The notes: generated from the letters alone by a model not told the origin. Counted from the stretch's first letter, positions 1-13,308 are shown. The stretch: 64,000 nt of DNA from Polytrichum commune (GCA_950295325.1 OX485804.1:27714001-27778000); one strand, 5' to 3'. A program made the numbers and translations.

Positions 1-1254
1 GAAAACATGTGGTACAATGAGATTGGGCTATCAGTGGAAGGTTTGTATTGTACCCTACTCTCATGTCTACATCACAAACTCGGCCACCAACTTGACCAAC
101 AAACTCCTCAAAGAAAACACCAAATATGTTAGATTATGAGTGCACATTGTAAGTATTGTGCATTTGAGAGTGCATAAATATGTATTGGTTGTTGAGAAGA
201 ATATGCCTATGAAGTATCTTTGAGTGCATTAGAAATTGGTAAATGTAACATTTCCTCAATCTTATCATCACTCGGTAGGATCTATGCAACATACATGCCC
301 ATGGTTCCAACTCTCCCCTTTAAAATAATTGTTCCCAAACACCTTCTAATGCTTCTAATACATTGACTTGTTTATTTTGTTTTAAAAAATTCACAATGAG
401 AAGTAACATGCTTGGAAATACAATATCAAGAGGAATCCATTGATACCCAACCTCGTGTTTAAATTATAAGTTTTTTAATCTTGTCAAAAAAAATTCAAAA
501 TTGATTAGAAGGATTCGTTTTGGAACCATGGGTCGTGATCTAGACAACCTACAAGTTTATTTCACCTCTAGGATAACTTATGAACTACCTTAGAATTCAT
601 AGTTCAGAAAATGCCTATAATACAAAAAACTTATTCAATACGTTTAGTACACTAAATAATCCCATTAGTGTGGTTGCACATTTGAATCTATAAATAATCA
701 ACGTGGGCTATTGTATTTGTCTACTTGTGGTGGAAATAAGGTCGGTATAAGACCCCCCGGGATCTTCCCCTAATATGGGTATGAGACTCCCAATCAACAC
801 TTTACGTAATATAGAATAATCTTCTTACATAGAAAATAACATGTAACAAAATAATCATCCACATCACTTTCTTATAAACACAATCCACGTGACCCACACT
901 AGTTGTAAACGAAGGATTTGGCGTGGGTTGAAATTTAAAGTGACCCACATTAATTTTAACAATGAACTAGTACGAGCTCTAGGGAGTTGTTGTGGCTCAC
1001 ACTAATAGGACCATTTACCATAGTTTCAAGCTTAGTTCTCTACACGACGTCCTTTTCCCATCCTTTACAAGTGCTACGCATTAATTTAATAATTTAAACA
1101 AGGAGTCATTCATCCCCACAAAAAACGCCGCAAGTGTAAAAAGAGCGAGCATGTGTAATAGTGTCAATCCTATATACAATCCTTCAAGGCTACCATACAT
1201 ATAGGATTTTGAGTACATAAACTCATCTACTGGAAAGGTGAAATAATGAAAGAA
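1..1254. other. Gene-free AT-rich stretch
   Basis: No open reading frame of useful length, no RNA gene and no clear repeat end was seen here on either strand. The sequence is AT-rich and resembles the decayed intergenic DNA found elsewhere in the window. Confidence 0.5.
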
Positions 1255-1900
1255 CTACACCGTTTATGCTATTAAGTGTCACATGTGTAATAGTGTCACT
1301 CACCTATATTGAGGCGTGCCCTAGGTTGCACTAATGATCAACAACTTCATCATTAGTGTCACCTTCATGACACTTGGCATTCAACTGCAGTTACTAATAT
1401 CTTGGCATGAATACATTCAATGATAATATGAGGTGTGTGCCTATGTTACATAATGGTCTACAAGTTAACTGAAGTGGACACAAATGACACTTGACATTAG
1501 CATGCTCGACTTCTTCTTGCATACTAAAATGTAAACACATGACATTTGCCATTAGTAAGATCGATAATATCTTCCCCTTGCATGCTAGAACAGAAATTTG
1601 TCATCTCAAATATCCCAACGTGGTCAGCAAAATATCATAACGTAAATACATTTTGACTTGAAAAGAAATACTTATGTTGACAATTAGTATCATATTGGCA
1701 ACTAACAGAGGTGACACTCTGAGACCTCTAAGGATCTAATTTAGGGTCTTCGCAAATAGTGTATGTGACACTTTGAGACATCTAGGCATTTAATTCAACG
1801 TCCTCTCAATTAATGTATGTGACACTTCGAAACCTCTAGGCATCTAATTCAAGGTCTTCGCAAATAGTATACGTGACACTAGATACCATAAACGGTGTAG
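1255..1900. mobile_element. Non-autonomous DNA transposon with CTACACCGTTTATG ends
   Basis: The first 14 bases (CTACACCGTTTATG) recur as a perfect inverted copy at 1887-1900, and the match continues with mismatches for about 34 bases. The interior contains several short phrases built on GTGTCAC and GACACTT. No transposase is encoded, so this is a non-autonomous element of about 650 bp. A second, diverged copy in opposite orientation lies at about 41,660-42,626, with similar interior phrases and a CCATAAACATTGTAGT end. I could not define a target-site duplication, so the superfamily is open. Confidence 0.6.
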
Positions 1901-2118
1901 TAGTATATAACTTGGTTGTTAGAATTCCTAGACACTTGACTCCAAGAATGACGTTAGTAAACCCAAAAATAGTCTAGTTGGGGGGGGGGGTGCAATTGAA
2001 AATGTATTGATCCTCAACCTATAGAGGACATGCTTTTACTAGAATTGCTTCATCCATGATGGATAAGCTTACCGATCTACTATCTACGGAATTGTTTGTT
2101 GGACGGAGAGCCTACGTC

Positions 2119-2182
2119 AACGGATGTACGTAATCATCTAGATGGATAATAACGGATGTACGTTTTCATCTGGATGGATAAT
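2119..2182. repeat. Two-unit 32-bp tandem repeat
   Basis: Two adjacent 32-bp units, 2119-2150 and 2151-2182, both begin AACGGATGTACGT and end GGATGGATAAT, with a few substitutions between them. Confidence 0.7.
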
Positions 2183-3259
2183 GGGAAGATAAAACAAACA
2201 TGCGGGGCACGCTCCAAAATGCACTTTGCAAGTCACCCACCAAAATGGAAAGCTCAAAATTGCATCAAATGCATTAAGAATCGAGCCCCCCCTTTCATCA
2301 TTCCATGAACAGCCAGCAATCAGATTCCCCTAACAAGCGACGATTCTTTATAACTCGGTTCATCTAAGGTAGATGGGTCTTAAATGGTTAGCTTTCTTTT
2401 CCAACTAGCCCACTTCTCCTAGTATGAGATGGTTGGCAAATCCATATATATCAAGGTGGTAGGCACTTTTCCTTATGATTTTTGGAGCTCAGATGAATAT
2501 CTATTCATAACTGAAGTGAAATTTATTGTGCTCATTAAATGGTCATGTGTGTTTTCCAATTATGTGGACGGTTGAGTTTAAAATGGTTAACATGTTTTGA
2601 GCAAGTAGTTTAACCTCTTTTGAATACGTTCTTTATTGTTGTCCACTCTTGAAATCACACATAACCGCATATGTGTCCGATTAAGATTAGCACCGTAGAG
2701 TGATACCTCCATTTTGACACAAAATGTTTATTCCCCCCTCAAATTTTGCCACGTGTCATGTTCACATTCACAGATAGATAGATAGAAACTCCAACCCCTT
2801 TTTACAAGGGGCCGGCGTGAATAAAGTGTCCGTTCATAATGCCAATGACCCGATGCCCACCGGACAAGGGGACATTGGGACAAATAGTTCACATTCACAA
2901 TGATCACTTGTATTTGACATGGGAACCACATTTCGGTGCATGTGAAGATGAAATAGGGAGCCCTCTATGGTAAATGAATTATGCACGTCTACCTAATGCA
3001 CACTTATCAACTATGTAACAATCATTGCTTCAAGCTTTCATCATTGGTGACCCTTGGAGTGATGATTAAGTTGAGGTAGACGTGTCTACCTCACTACATT
3101 AATAATTTGACACTTCAATTTGAGTGGTATGTAATTAGGTGCGGATGTAAGAATGAACATGCAATAAATACAATTGTTTTGAAGATATTTGGATTGCATG
3201 CTCCCAATAATATGCTACCATTCTAATCATAATTTCAACAATCGACATGATATATTGTT

Positions 3260-3302
3260 TTATGGCTTTTATGCTGGATGGATGAGAAGTACACTCATAT
3301 GC

Positions 3303-3343
<41 letters not shown>
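3260..3343. repeat. MITE end fused to a (CT)n microsatellite
   Basis: Bases 3260-3300 resemble the right end of the MITE family at 26,117 and 37,008 (ATGCTGGATGGATGAGA). They run directly into about 19 CT dinucleotides at 3305-3343. No left end was found nearby, so this is a truncated copy. Confidence 0.5.
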
Positions 3344-3345
<2 letters not shown>

Positions 3346-4816
3346 CTAATATGTGCAATTAGGTTGCCTTCATGATTAGGTTGCCTATTTACCTATGCAA
3401 GTTGCCTTGGGTCAAAACCAAATTACAAAAACTTATAACTATGTTCATTCATCCATATAGTAACTACAATAAAACTAAACTTTGGTTTTTATCATTGTGG
3501 TAACAAATATGCAAATCGATGTGGAATGTTGGTAAATTAGCATGGGGCAACCAAAATTCACATATCAATGTAACTTGTCAACATTGTAATACTCATCGCT
3601 TCAAGCCTTCATCATCAATGACCCTCGTAGTGATGATTAATACCAAGTTCACACCAAGGTTAGTCGTTGTTCATCGGCAACAAGATGAGCTCCTCTTGAA
3701 AGAGAAAATCCGTCTCTTTCCAGCATCTACGTACTGCTACCAGAAAGGATTTTTCGTCCTACTCACAATAACCTCACTAGATGTAAGATAATCCACTTTC
3801 GCTCATTCACTTCATTGCATACAAGACAAAAACTCTTATCAAGATGGAAACCCTCCCACTGATGTTGGCTAGTGGATGGTCCTAATGTGGACATGGTATA
3901 AGTTATGACTGTGTCATTGATTATGTGCTAGGTAAAGTAGGTAACTTTAAAAGTACAAACCACTGATTTCAATGCACCTTCCAAGATTGATCTCCATTAG
4001 TATTGTTCACGCGATACACTTCGCTAAGGCCTTCGCCACTTTGGTTCCCAACACATGGATGCATGGCAAAGAGCATGTGCACATGTTCCATTTTTTGTAT
4101 GCTGCTTTCACCATGTTCACCAGTTCCGAACTCCGTGGAGATAAGTGAAAGTGAAGCTTACGCCTTCATGTGCGAGGTCGAATTGAGTAAAGTGATGGTG
4201 CAGTAAATATTGTAACTTGCAACTTATTACTGTTGCACCTCTCAACCGTTTCACGAGAGCTGGATCACGAGACCGAGAACAGTGTAGGCCGGTTGGATTT
4301 TGTAAAAGCAAGGAACGCTGCTGCAACGCCACGAGGCAGTCTTGAGTATTTAGGAGTTCACATTGATCATCATTCAACCCTCATCAATCCATTCGTGGTC
4401 TCTCAGTGCTCCGAAAGTTCTGATCCGCATCCCTGCTGCAGACTGAACTCAACGAGAAGAGGGCCATCTCATTTGCTTATCTTTCCACCTTCAACTCTCG
4501 ATCTACTCACTCTGCTCCTCTCCAATATCCCCTGCCCTGCCTTGCCCTTATTTCAATTCCAAACAGATCATCCGCTACGGTCATCATCATCCCGTAGCTT
4601 TGTGATTAGTGAATCCATGCTCATTTTTGAATCCGATCTGTCGGAGGTAATGGTTTGTTGACCTGGGGGTCAGGATCAGCAAGCAGGCACATTTTTTCTG
4701 GTTTTTATTTTATTTTAATGTGAGATCCCATTAGAGGTCGCTCGCTTGGGATTGATAGTCGATTTGTACGTAGTGGGAGCTGCTTGAAGGGTCCTCGATC
4801 AACTACTGCTGCAGAG
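3344..4816. other. Upstream region of the WAT1-related gene
   Basis: No gene was recognised. Small open frames (for example 4233-4661, 142 residues) have no family resemblance and probably lie in promoter or 5' leader sequence of the WAT1-related gene that starts at 4817. No TATA box could be placed with confidence. Confidence 0.4.
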
Positions 4817-7800
4817 ATGAAGGCCGACGTCGGGTTGTTATCAGCCGATTCTGGTCGAGAGCTCCTTCTCCCTACCCGGTCTCCATCGGTGCGGGTGGGG
4901 AATGGGTACAGCGTGCGAGCTGTGCACTGCACTCTAGCTTTGGTGCAGCTGGGATATGCCGGCTATCAGATTCTCACCCGAGTGGCCCTTGTCAATGGCA
5001 TCGATCCCTTCGCCTTCTCCATCTATCGAAACATTCTTGCCTTCCTGCTGCTGGGGCCTGTGGCTTTCTTCGTTGAAAGGTATTACAACAGTTTTTACTT
5101 TATTTTCTTCTCTTACCTTCCTCTTCTCAAGATTATCTTCAATATAATGTATCTATGTCTGCTTTCCTCGCTCTTTTTGGCATTCTACACCTGCTGGGTT
5201 TAATTTCATCACTTTGCTGGTGCACGCTGGACAACTTGATCCATGCAGTATTAGATTGAAAGAGTGAGATGAGAAAGTGATAAAATGAGGCATAATTGTG
5301 AAAGCTGAATGTGCAATATTGACAGACATGGATTCATATCGAAAGATGGAGTTTCAATATAACGAATCCCTGCCTGCCTGCCTTGCTTTGTCCAGCTTCA
5401 CCCAAGTTTGTAGCTTAGATTGGCTGTAATGTACCGCGTAACACCTATTTTCAGCAACTTGAGTTGGCACTGAGATGGACGATCAGGTGAGTTAGTTGCT
5501 TAGCGTGAATCTGGATTAGAGTCGAGAGTGTGGTGGTTGCTTCTTATGGTCCTCACTCTGTCCCGAGGTAGGCTTGGCAGGTTTTATCACTCCGTGGTTG
5601 TACGCGCAGCTTGATCTCTGCAGTGTTATTCTTAGAGAATGAGAATTGTATGTTACTCATTTTCAGTAAGTAGACTTTTGGCACCGCCGAAAGGAACCGG
5701 AGTGAGTTAGTTGGATTGAAGGCAGTGAGGCTCGCAGTACAAATATGGCGGTGCTTCTAATGGTCCTTACCCTGTCTTGGGGCCTGGCAGGCTTCATGTG
5801 TCAATGATGTCCAGCTAATACTTGGCACGGTGGATCGTAGATCTGGGAAAGAGATCCGTGGTTGGTTGGTCGATATCAGCTTTGCCTGTGTCAGCTTAGC
5901 GAACATTATTGTGTCCTCAATTTTGAACTTTGTGGTTTAGTGGTATATATGTTATCCTTGTTTTTTTTGGTAATTATGATCGAATTAGAATACACTGCAA
6001 TTGTATCAGTTTCATCTATTTCGACTGTTCCATTCGAGTGCTTATTTACTACATGTGCGATGAGATATGTTGCCTTCCAAAATAGTTATATCAAAGTGAT
6101 CCACCTCCCTAATCACCAAAAATTGCATATGATTTGCGTCCTCATCTTCTCCGTGGAAAGCAAGGGTTATTACTGGAGCCTCAAGAATCTATTTCTAATC
6201 CACTTTCAGTCAAAGTTTCTGATAACTTGATGAATTGATTTGTCCCAATTCCAGGTAGATGACCTTGGTTGCAATGTTTTGAACGTGTGCAGGAATGTGA
6301 GGCCTAAAATGACGCTCAAAGTCTTAGTGGGATTGAATATGCTCTCTCTCACATCGTAAGCACTCGCACCCCTTGCCTCTCTTACTGCCAAGTTCTTGTA
6401 TTGGGAAGATCAACTGCCTGAAAATATGAACCTATCGAGTCCCATCAATCAATCGGGGAGTGAATTGTGATGATTTTGGTGGCGGTCATCCTTGCTGAGT
6501 AAAAAAAATAAAATCTTGCCTTTTTTTTCCCCTGTGCAGAATTGTGGGCTGCCAGCAACTGTTTCTGTTCGGATTATCACTGACTACACCCATGTTCGCG
6601 GCTGTTGCGCAAAACATGATCCCTGTCTTCACCTTCCTTCTGGCGGTCGCCTTCGGGTATGAAAAGCATATCTCTTTCAGATTACTCCACCCAAGGGATC
6701 TTTAAGTTCTGTCCCAATATCTAGGAAGCTTGCAGATGTGCCACTTTCATCAATGGTATTATCTACTTAGTTCCTGGATACAGAGGTGATGAATTTCAGG
6801 AAACTTTCAACATATCCAAGAATGTGTATACTAATTTGCGGAAGGTGTATGCCTTGCATGCAGTGTAGGTTATACCTTCCATTTGGGGATGCTTTGTAAA
6901 AAAAATGGTTTCAAAATCTAGGGATCTGGTAGATGTATCATTCTAACCTGCAGTTGTATCATCTGCATATCATCTATACAGTCCCAGATATTGGAACAGA
7001 GAAATGAGGGACTTCAGGGCCCTGGTCCACTCTTTTGTTCCTCTAAAAATGACTCCGCTGCCAACACATTAAAGCAGTGTCTAGTTTTCGATAGGTGCAT
7101 GCCTTGTAGAAAGCAAAGGTGCCTTCCACTCTCGCATGGATTGTTAAAAGAATAGTCCCAAAATGCAGGATCGTTGTGGACGTACTATTATTACCAGCAA
7201 CACATCTATCTCTGTTCTACATAGAGAACAGAGATGAGTAATTAACAAGGCTCTTTCTACACATTTATGCGGAGTCGAGGATACATTTCCTCTGACTGGG
7301 GGTAAAGTATGCCTTCCATTTTGCGGATGGCCACTACAGTTCTTCACCTCTGTCTAAAAATCTATGCGGTGGTAGATGTGTCACTTCCACCAATGGAATT
7401 ATCTACCCCTACCTTGGGGTGCCGGACAGAGGTGATAACCCTTTGACAATGAGTACCCTTTCATCATATCAAAGCAGTGGGTGCATGCCTTGGAACAAAA
7501 GTCAAGCTTTCCGTGTGCGGATGGTTCCATGGCAACCACAGGGGTTCTGAAGTCCATCACATCTGTATCAATATGTAGAGTTATGGTAGACGTGTCATTT
7601 GCAGTAGTGGGACCATCTACCTCTGCCTTAGATACTAGACGGAGACGAGGAACTTCAGGGCCCTTGTGTTCCCTCCATGACACTGCGTGCACAGGGAACT
7701 ATGAGAATGACTCCTTTCCTAACATACCAAAGCAATGAATGGGTGCATGCCTAGAAAAATGATAATTCCATATTGCGTTACCATTGTGGATGGTTTCATA

Positions 7801-9769
7801 GCTAATTAACGTGTACCATGGGTGCAGGTCGGAGGAGGTAAACATCAGGAAGAGAGATGGTTTAGCAAAGATTATTGGGGCCTTGATTTGTATCAGTGGG
7901 GCCGTAACCATGACTGTGTACAAAGGGAGCGCAGTTTTGGAAGGTAGGGCGTTGGAGCCAGAAGTCAATTTCACACAACCTCTCCAAATCCTGCGCACAT
8001 ATCTCCACCCTCGTCTCTTAACCTCCAATGTAGACAGATACTTGGACGCTAAAATCGATAATCACGTGCTGGGAGGACTCATTTTCCTTGTTAACACTTT
8101 CTCTTGGGCCGTTTACCTCAATATTCAGGTGGGTTAATACTTCCAATTTCTCTTCACAAAGCCTCCTTAAACTGGTCACTCAATCATGTCGAAATTGTAT
8201 GGCCATTTCAACCCTGCAGACAATTTTGGCTGCTGGATTGGTCTGGGAATTATCTCGTCTGGTTTGTAATTGATTGCGAATCATGGATTGGTGTTTTAGA
8301 ATTGGAGGTGTAAGATTAAATTTAATATTATCTTTTTTCTTTATATCATCACAGAGGCCCTCCCAATTGTGATGCAGGTTATTGAACCTAGGATGGTGTC
8401 TATATCCTGAGCACATAAATCAACCTCATGTATCACTCAATTAACAAGTGTCTGGTTAAGAGGAGTGACCACGTTCCTTGTACTTTGTTTAGACAGGAAG
8501 TGGATATGTTTGTATTCATCACGTGAAGCTGCTGAGAATTTAGGGTTTTGACACATAACTTACATTTTTGGGTATTTGAATTGGTGCAGCGACCAATAAT
8601 GCGTGTATACCCGGCGCTCTTGTCTGTGACCAGCTTCACATACATGTTCGGTTTCATTCAGCTGTCAATTATAGGCTTCATCTGTGAGGGATCGGTGCTT
8701 ATTTCCAAAATGCATCTGACAGCCTGGGACCAACTTGTTGCTGTTGTTTACACGGTGAGGAGTCGAAACTTGAGCAAAACTGCAGTGCATGTGATCGAAT
8801 GAATTCAACTGGGAAGGCAATTCTGATTTGGAAAATTGCAGGACCTTTCATCAGGAATTTCTATTTTTCTGTGGTGTGCACTTCGAGGCTTTCAGGTTGC
8901 TAATCAATGTCCATGTTAATGTTTTGTGCAGGGAGTCATAGCTTCATGTCTCTGTCTTTCACTTCAGTCTTGGTCTGTGCAAAAGGTGGGCGCTTTCATT
9001 GTGTCCCTCTACATGCCGGTTCAGATGCTCATGGTGGCTGCCATGGCTATTGTTATACTCGGCGATGCTCTCTACCTTGGAACGTAAGTCGATCGCCCTC
9101 ACTCTCCCTCTTCTCTTATCCCCTTGTCACACCCTACTTGAGCTCAAGCTCTAACTTGCAATCTTGGTAGGCTAAGGTAAAAGAAATTGAGCCTTTGTAT
9201 GTCCCCACTTTCTTGGATATTAACTTGAATCTGTACAATTTTGAAGTCCAATGTACACATGTCTAAACTTGAAGCTGGAAAAAAAATCCAAAGCAAGCAG
9301 AGGCCAAAGCATTTGCACAAAGTCCATAAGGATTTAGATTGCCACACAACTATGAGTCAAATCTCTAGCTTGCAAGGTTGGTGGGCCAAGCTCGAAGTAT
9401 TTACGAGCCCTTCCGTGTGGCGAAAGTCGAGCACCACTTTTCTGAGATTGGTGTTTTGCAAGACTGTATTTGTAAGATCCTCTCAGAGTGGGTACCTCCC
9501 TAGATGTGATGTACCGATTTTACAATCAATCTCAGGATCCGCTGAAAATTGCTATGACGGTGGCTGATGATGAGGATGTTGAAATGTTCAGGTTGCTGGG
9601 AGCCATATCAATTGTAGGAGGTTTCTACTTGGTGATTTACGGGCAGAGGATCGAGAGACGCAGGAAACGTGCAGCATTAGAGGCGGCAATGATGGAGCCA
9701 AGCCTCGTCAAAGTGGATATTGGGACCGACGAGAAGTTGATAGACTTAAAACACCCCCTCCTTTCCTAG
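4817..9769 (+). CDS. WAT1-related protein (EamA/DMT membrane transporter)
   Basis: Seven exons were rebuilt: 4817-5079, 6293-6355, 6540-6656, 7828-8128, 8590-8754, 8932-9083 and 9592-9769. All junctions are GT-AG and the frame is kept, giving 412 residues. The product matches the plant WAT1-related (nodulin-21/UMAMIT) group of the drug/metabolite transporter superfamily. Family members have about ten membrane helices in two EamA repeats; some move amino acids or auxin, so the substrate here is unknown. Seen directly: a hydrophilic N-terminus of about 35 residues, a first helix with QLGYAGYQILTRVAL, the segment SIYRNILAFLLLGPVAFF, the repeat-one phrase FAAVAQNMIPVFTFLLAV, a second repeat ending PVQMLMVAAMAIVILGDALY, and GGFYLVIYG as the last helix. 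The tail ends in a dileucine-like HPLLS, common in this family. The ATG at 4817 is the first Met in the exon 1 frame; an upstream in-frame TTG is not a likely start. Length is near the family norm. Confidence 0.92.
6731..7800. repeat. Degenerate tandem repeat filling intron 3 of the WAT1-related gene
   Basis: About five diverged units of roughly 200-240 bp start near 6731, 6929, 7172, 7370 and 7588. Recurring phrases are GGTAGATGTGTCA, a block near TATCATCTAC, ACAGAGGTGATGA, CTTCAGGGCCC and GTGCATGCCTTG. The array accounts for most of the intron (6657-7827). Confidence 0.7.
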
Positions 9770-11794
9770 ATGACCTCCTCCCAATGAATAAACTTTGAAT
9801 CCAGCTCAATGAAGCCATAGTTTAGATTATTACATGAGCCTGCTGTAAAAGGCAGATCAATTTTGCACTTATATGATTTTGAGTCTCTAGAATTGACAGG
9901 GACTTCCAATTTCCCAATTATAAGATAAGATAGATTAGGAACAGTTTTGGTCTGCTAAATAAATCCGCTGAAGCTGGGTACTGAGTTCTGCAGACTCCTG
10001 TACACTAGTATACGATATACTCCCAACTAAAAAACCACAAATATATACTGTCAATGTTTTCTTCGTCAAAGTTGGGCTTGATGATTTGGGTTTGCAGACT
10101 TTCTTTGAGAAACATCAAAGCACGCTGATGGTCCCTCACCCGACCCTACCAAACAGTGCGGGTGTTGTATAATAACGTGGGCTTCGAATCAGTGCTTTTT
10201 GTTGTCTCTGTCTGTAGGACAGAGACTATGCATCAACTTCTATGTTTTAAGAGCAAATTTCCTAACTACTTCATGGTCACACTTGGACGTTACGTGTCCC
10301 TTCTATTTTTGGTCCAGTTGATTTAACATGGATGATGCAAGCTTGGATACCTTGCGCAACTAACCAACTAATTCAACTATTAGTTAACTAGTTGCCTTTC
10401 GTAACTATAGTTGATCGTGATTGAACCTGTCAAAAAAAATTAGTTAATTATAGTTATATATCTAGTTGACTATAGTTGGTCCCTAGAATGTATTGAAAAA
10501 AATCTAATTGACTATAATTGATTATAGATACAACAAATAGCCATGGACTGGCATGAGCAAAGTGTACAGCTACAATTGTATTCTTTCATAAGAGGACAGA
10601 GCCTGACGGTTCTACTGTTTTCTTGTTAAAACCTCTGGCCTGTTTGGTTGGCGTTGGTCTATTTGCTTTCTATTTCCAAAAATACGAATTGAAAATAAAA
10701 CCTCGGGTTTGTCTCCTGGTTTCCCCGCCCAAACAGGCTGTCTGTGCTCGGCAAGTTTTCCTCCAAGGATCCTCTGCGGCGGCTAGTTGCCAGCTACTCA
10801 TAATCAACATATTGTGCACGACCGGGGGAGTTCATCGAAATTTTCTGTCTGTCTTTGTCGGGCGGGTCGCCTTTGTGTTCTCCTCCTGTCAGAGTTAAAT
10901 TGCTCTGAGCGGGTGGTGAATGAATCACCCGCTCCACAAGGGGGATTTACAACATTCCTCTTGGCACAGTTCCCTCTTGTGCGTGGGAAACATTTTAAGG
11001 ATTCCCTTCACAAGGGCGGAATGTTCACAGTGGGAAAACCATCACTGTTCACATGCGGGAATTTCCCAAATGCTCCTTGTGTCTCCTCGATGTCCATTGT
11101 GCTCACATTCGCTGTCTACACGATCAGATTTGCACCTGGAGCCTCAGCTCCTCAAGCAAACTACAGTTTGAATCTATTCAAGCTCAACTGGAGCCACCTG
11201 GAGAGGAAGATACGCCACTATTCCCTACACTGCAATTTAGAACACTGCATTGAGTATTCGAGCTCCTGCACGCGAACTATGAATGCAACCGTGACAAACA
11301 TTATCACAAACTCACTCAAGTTGAAACCAAATTCCTCATGTTTAGTTCTTTTGGCGCTGGCTAGGTTGGCCTCCTGTCTCAAAGAGGAAGGAAGGGAAAA
11401 AAAAAAAATTCCTCATGTTTGCAATCATCGCTCAGCTATGTCATTCTGAAAAGGCAAGTCAATAATTCGTCTCATGTGGAGACCACATATGTTTGAAAAG
11501 TAGATCAAGGTAAAAAAAAAATTGCTGGTTTTGAAACGGAGTTCGGTAGATCAAGGTAAAAGAATTTTGGTCTGAACATGTGTTTACCTTGAGCAGCTAC
11601 GTTGGTTGCAAGGTTGGTCCTTCTCTTATTGGGGAGCATTATGTCTTCAACTTTGATCCAAGTAAGGCTTCATTTCTTATTGGAGTTGAAAATGGACGTT
11701 TGAGGTATCAATTGGCATCATTAGTGCCAAGTTGATCGGTTGATGTCCCATAACCATGTACCCATGAGGCACGGTGATTAGTGCTGAGTTGATC
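9770..11794. other. Gene-free stretch after the WAT1-related gene
   Basis: This holds the 3' flank of the transporter gene, an AT-rich block with repeated ACTATAGTTG motifs (10,370-10,530), a short hAT-like MITE (10,638-10,738) and a 220-residue open frame at 10,787-11,449 that I do not accept as a gene. A small hairpin with arms GAGCGGGTG/CACCCGCTC lies near 10,907-10,934. Confidence 0.5.
10638..10738. mobile_element. Short hAT-like MITE
   Basis: The ends GCCTGTTTGG and CCCAAACAGGC are inverted copies about 100 bp apart. The CCTGTTTGG-type terminus resembles ends seen in small plant hAT-derived elements. A target duplication was not clear, so the superfamily is an inference. Confidence 0.45.
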
Positions 11795-12040
11795 GGCCGG
11801 GGATTCGTGGCACTCAAGTAAAATCATCTGTGCGGATGAAAAAAACACAGGAATCATCTAAATGGCTATTTTTGGGCAATCTGATTCCGGAAATAGAGTC
11901 AAAGGCCCCGAATTAGTCTAGTGACGTCACATTTGAATCAATCAACCCTCAACCCCATAGGGGGGCTTTTTTTATTGGAGCCACTTCATCCACGATATCT
12001 TGGATGGATGATTTTACTTGAGTGCCACGAATCCCCAGCC
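11795..12040. mobile_element. Mutator-like MITE with perfect 9-bp target duplication
   Basis: A 246-bp element has terminal inverted repeats of about 35 bp (from GGC[C/T]GGGGATTCGTGGCAC onward) that differ at a single base. It is flanked on both sides by the identical 9-mer GAGTTGATC (11,786-11,794 and 12,041-12,049). Nine-base target duplications are characteristic of Mutator-like transposons. No coding sequence is present, so movement would need a transposase elsewhere. The near-identical ends suggest a fairly recent insertion. Confidence 0.85.
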
Positions 12041-12852
12041 GAGTTGATCAGTTATGTCCCATAACAAACTTGAGGAGGCAGATGACTCACCGTCTACGTA
12101 CATGGCTCATCATCGCTCTCGTCTTGACTGTTATATACACCGTTTTGTCTAATTAAAGTCGAGGCATTTATTTCTAGCTGATAAAATAAGAGAGTTGCAT
12201 TTGTTTAGGAGGAGTAATAGCAGGGAATTCTTTTTCTTGTGGAGAGAAACAAACTCCAAAGAGAATGCCATTTTTTATTTTTATTTTTATTTTTTCTCAT
12301 GAATATAAAAATTGCAATAAAGTTAGGGTACCACATGGTCAGTCTATAGGTTAACTCATAACAACTCATCTGAATGCTAATGCTTGGCTATAATAGTTGT
12401 CAAAAACTCTTTTGAAGGTAATCAATCACAACCCGACACCACATAAACCTTCATTTTTTTCACCTACAACATATAAATCTCATTCATTTCAACATAACAT
12501 GACCCTAGTGAGTGGTTAAATGAACCTGATTGACATGGATGCCTCAACCTTAGTGTAGGTTACCATTCCAAGTTTCGTGTTGCTATAACTTTTTACCGAC
12601 ATTATGGGTTTTTTACCAACCAACTAATTTATACTCTATTCTTCGATGTGCATACTAATTACTTTTGTTATGTGGGTACAAATGATACTGATTAAAATGT
12701 TATAGCATTGCGTAACTCCAAGTGGTAACCCACACTAATTTAGACAGAATAGTGTAGTTTATTTAACCTCGCAGTTATGGTCACCAGCCAATGGGAGTTG
12801 TCGACAGTGGCTCCAGCTGCACTATGAAAAACCTGGGAGGAGTCCTTTTAGG

Positions 12853-12904
12853 ATAATAATAATACTAATACTAATAACAATTATTATTATTATTATTATT
12901 ATTA
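12853..12904. repeat. (AAT)n/(ATT)n palindromic microsatellite
   Basis: AAT-type triplets are followed by about eight ATT triplets, so the array can fold on itself. Confidence 0.8.
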
Positions 12905-13039
12905 CAGGTGGAAGCACACTGTTATTAAAACGTGGCATTAGGCAAAAAGCGGTCAAGATAATGTCAGATGGAGAAGGGCGTTAAACATGGGAACGCCAAC
13001 ATGATCCCTGCTCTTTGCTTATGACCATGGTTCCTTAGG

Positions 13040-13210
13040 ATGTTGGATGTGTCTAAATCCAACATAGCAAAAATTTGGACAACTATATTTGTGTGGTATA
13101 TGGTTAGGTGTGGATTTAAGATGGGGCACCAGATAAATGTGTTGAGAAGAGATTGAACTACATGTTCAAAATATACTCACCACTGTAGGTTCAATTGGCA
13201 ACATGATTGG
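13040..13210. repeat. Dispersed repeat (GGTTAGGTGTGGA family)
   Basis: The segment carries the phrases GTGTGGTATATGGTTAGGTG, TGTGTTGAGAAGAGATTG and ACTACATGTTCAAAATAT. Related copies are at about 15,880-16,060, 3,110-3,200, 55,570-55,730 and 59,460-59,540, with inverted fragments at about 2,570-2,680, 32,980-33,090 and 33,840-33,910. The shared length is 100-170 bp. I could not identify the ends or a coding source. Confidence 0.5.
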
Positions 13211-13308
13211 GGAGGATCTATATGAGCACATGATTCTTCAGTATGAGATCTCATAATGGAGAGGCAAATGGTTATGATGGGCACAATTTGCTTTTGCTTA
13301 TCATTTGC

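Larger units (their letters stand above)
12041..13308. other. Gene-free stretch with low-complexity DNA
   Basis: AT-rich sequence with a T-rich block (12,270-12,297), an AAT/ATT microsatellite (12,853-12,904) and one copy of a dispersed repeat (13,040-13,210). No gene was seen. Confidence 0.5.

Noticed and set aside
10787-11449. 220-residue open frame after the WAT1-related gene
   Set aside because: No recognisable domain, Ser/Cys-rich low-quality composition, overlapping open frames in the other two forward frames, and it follows a MITE. Chance opening is more likely.
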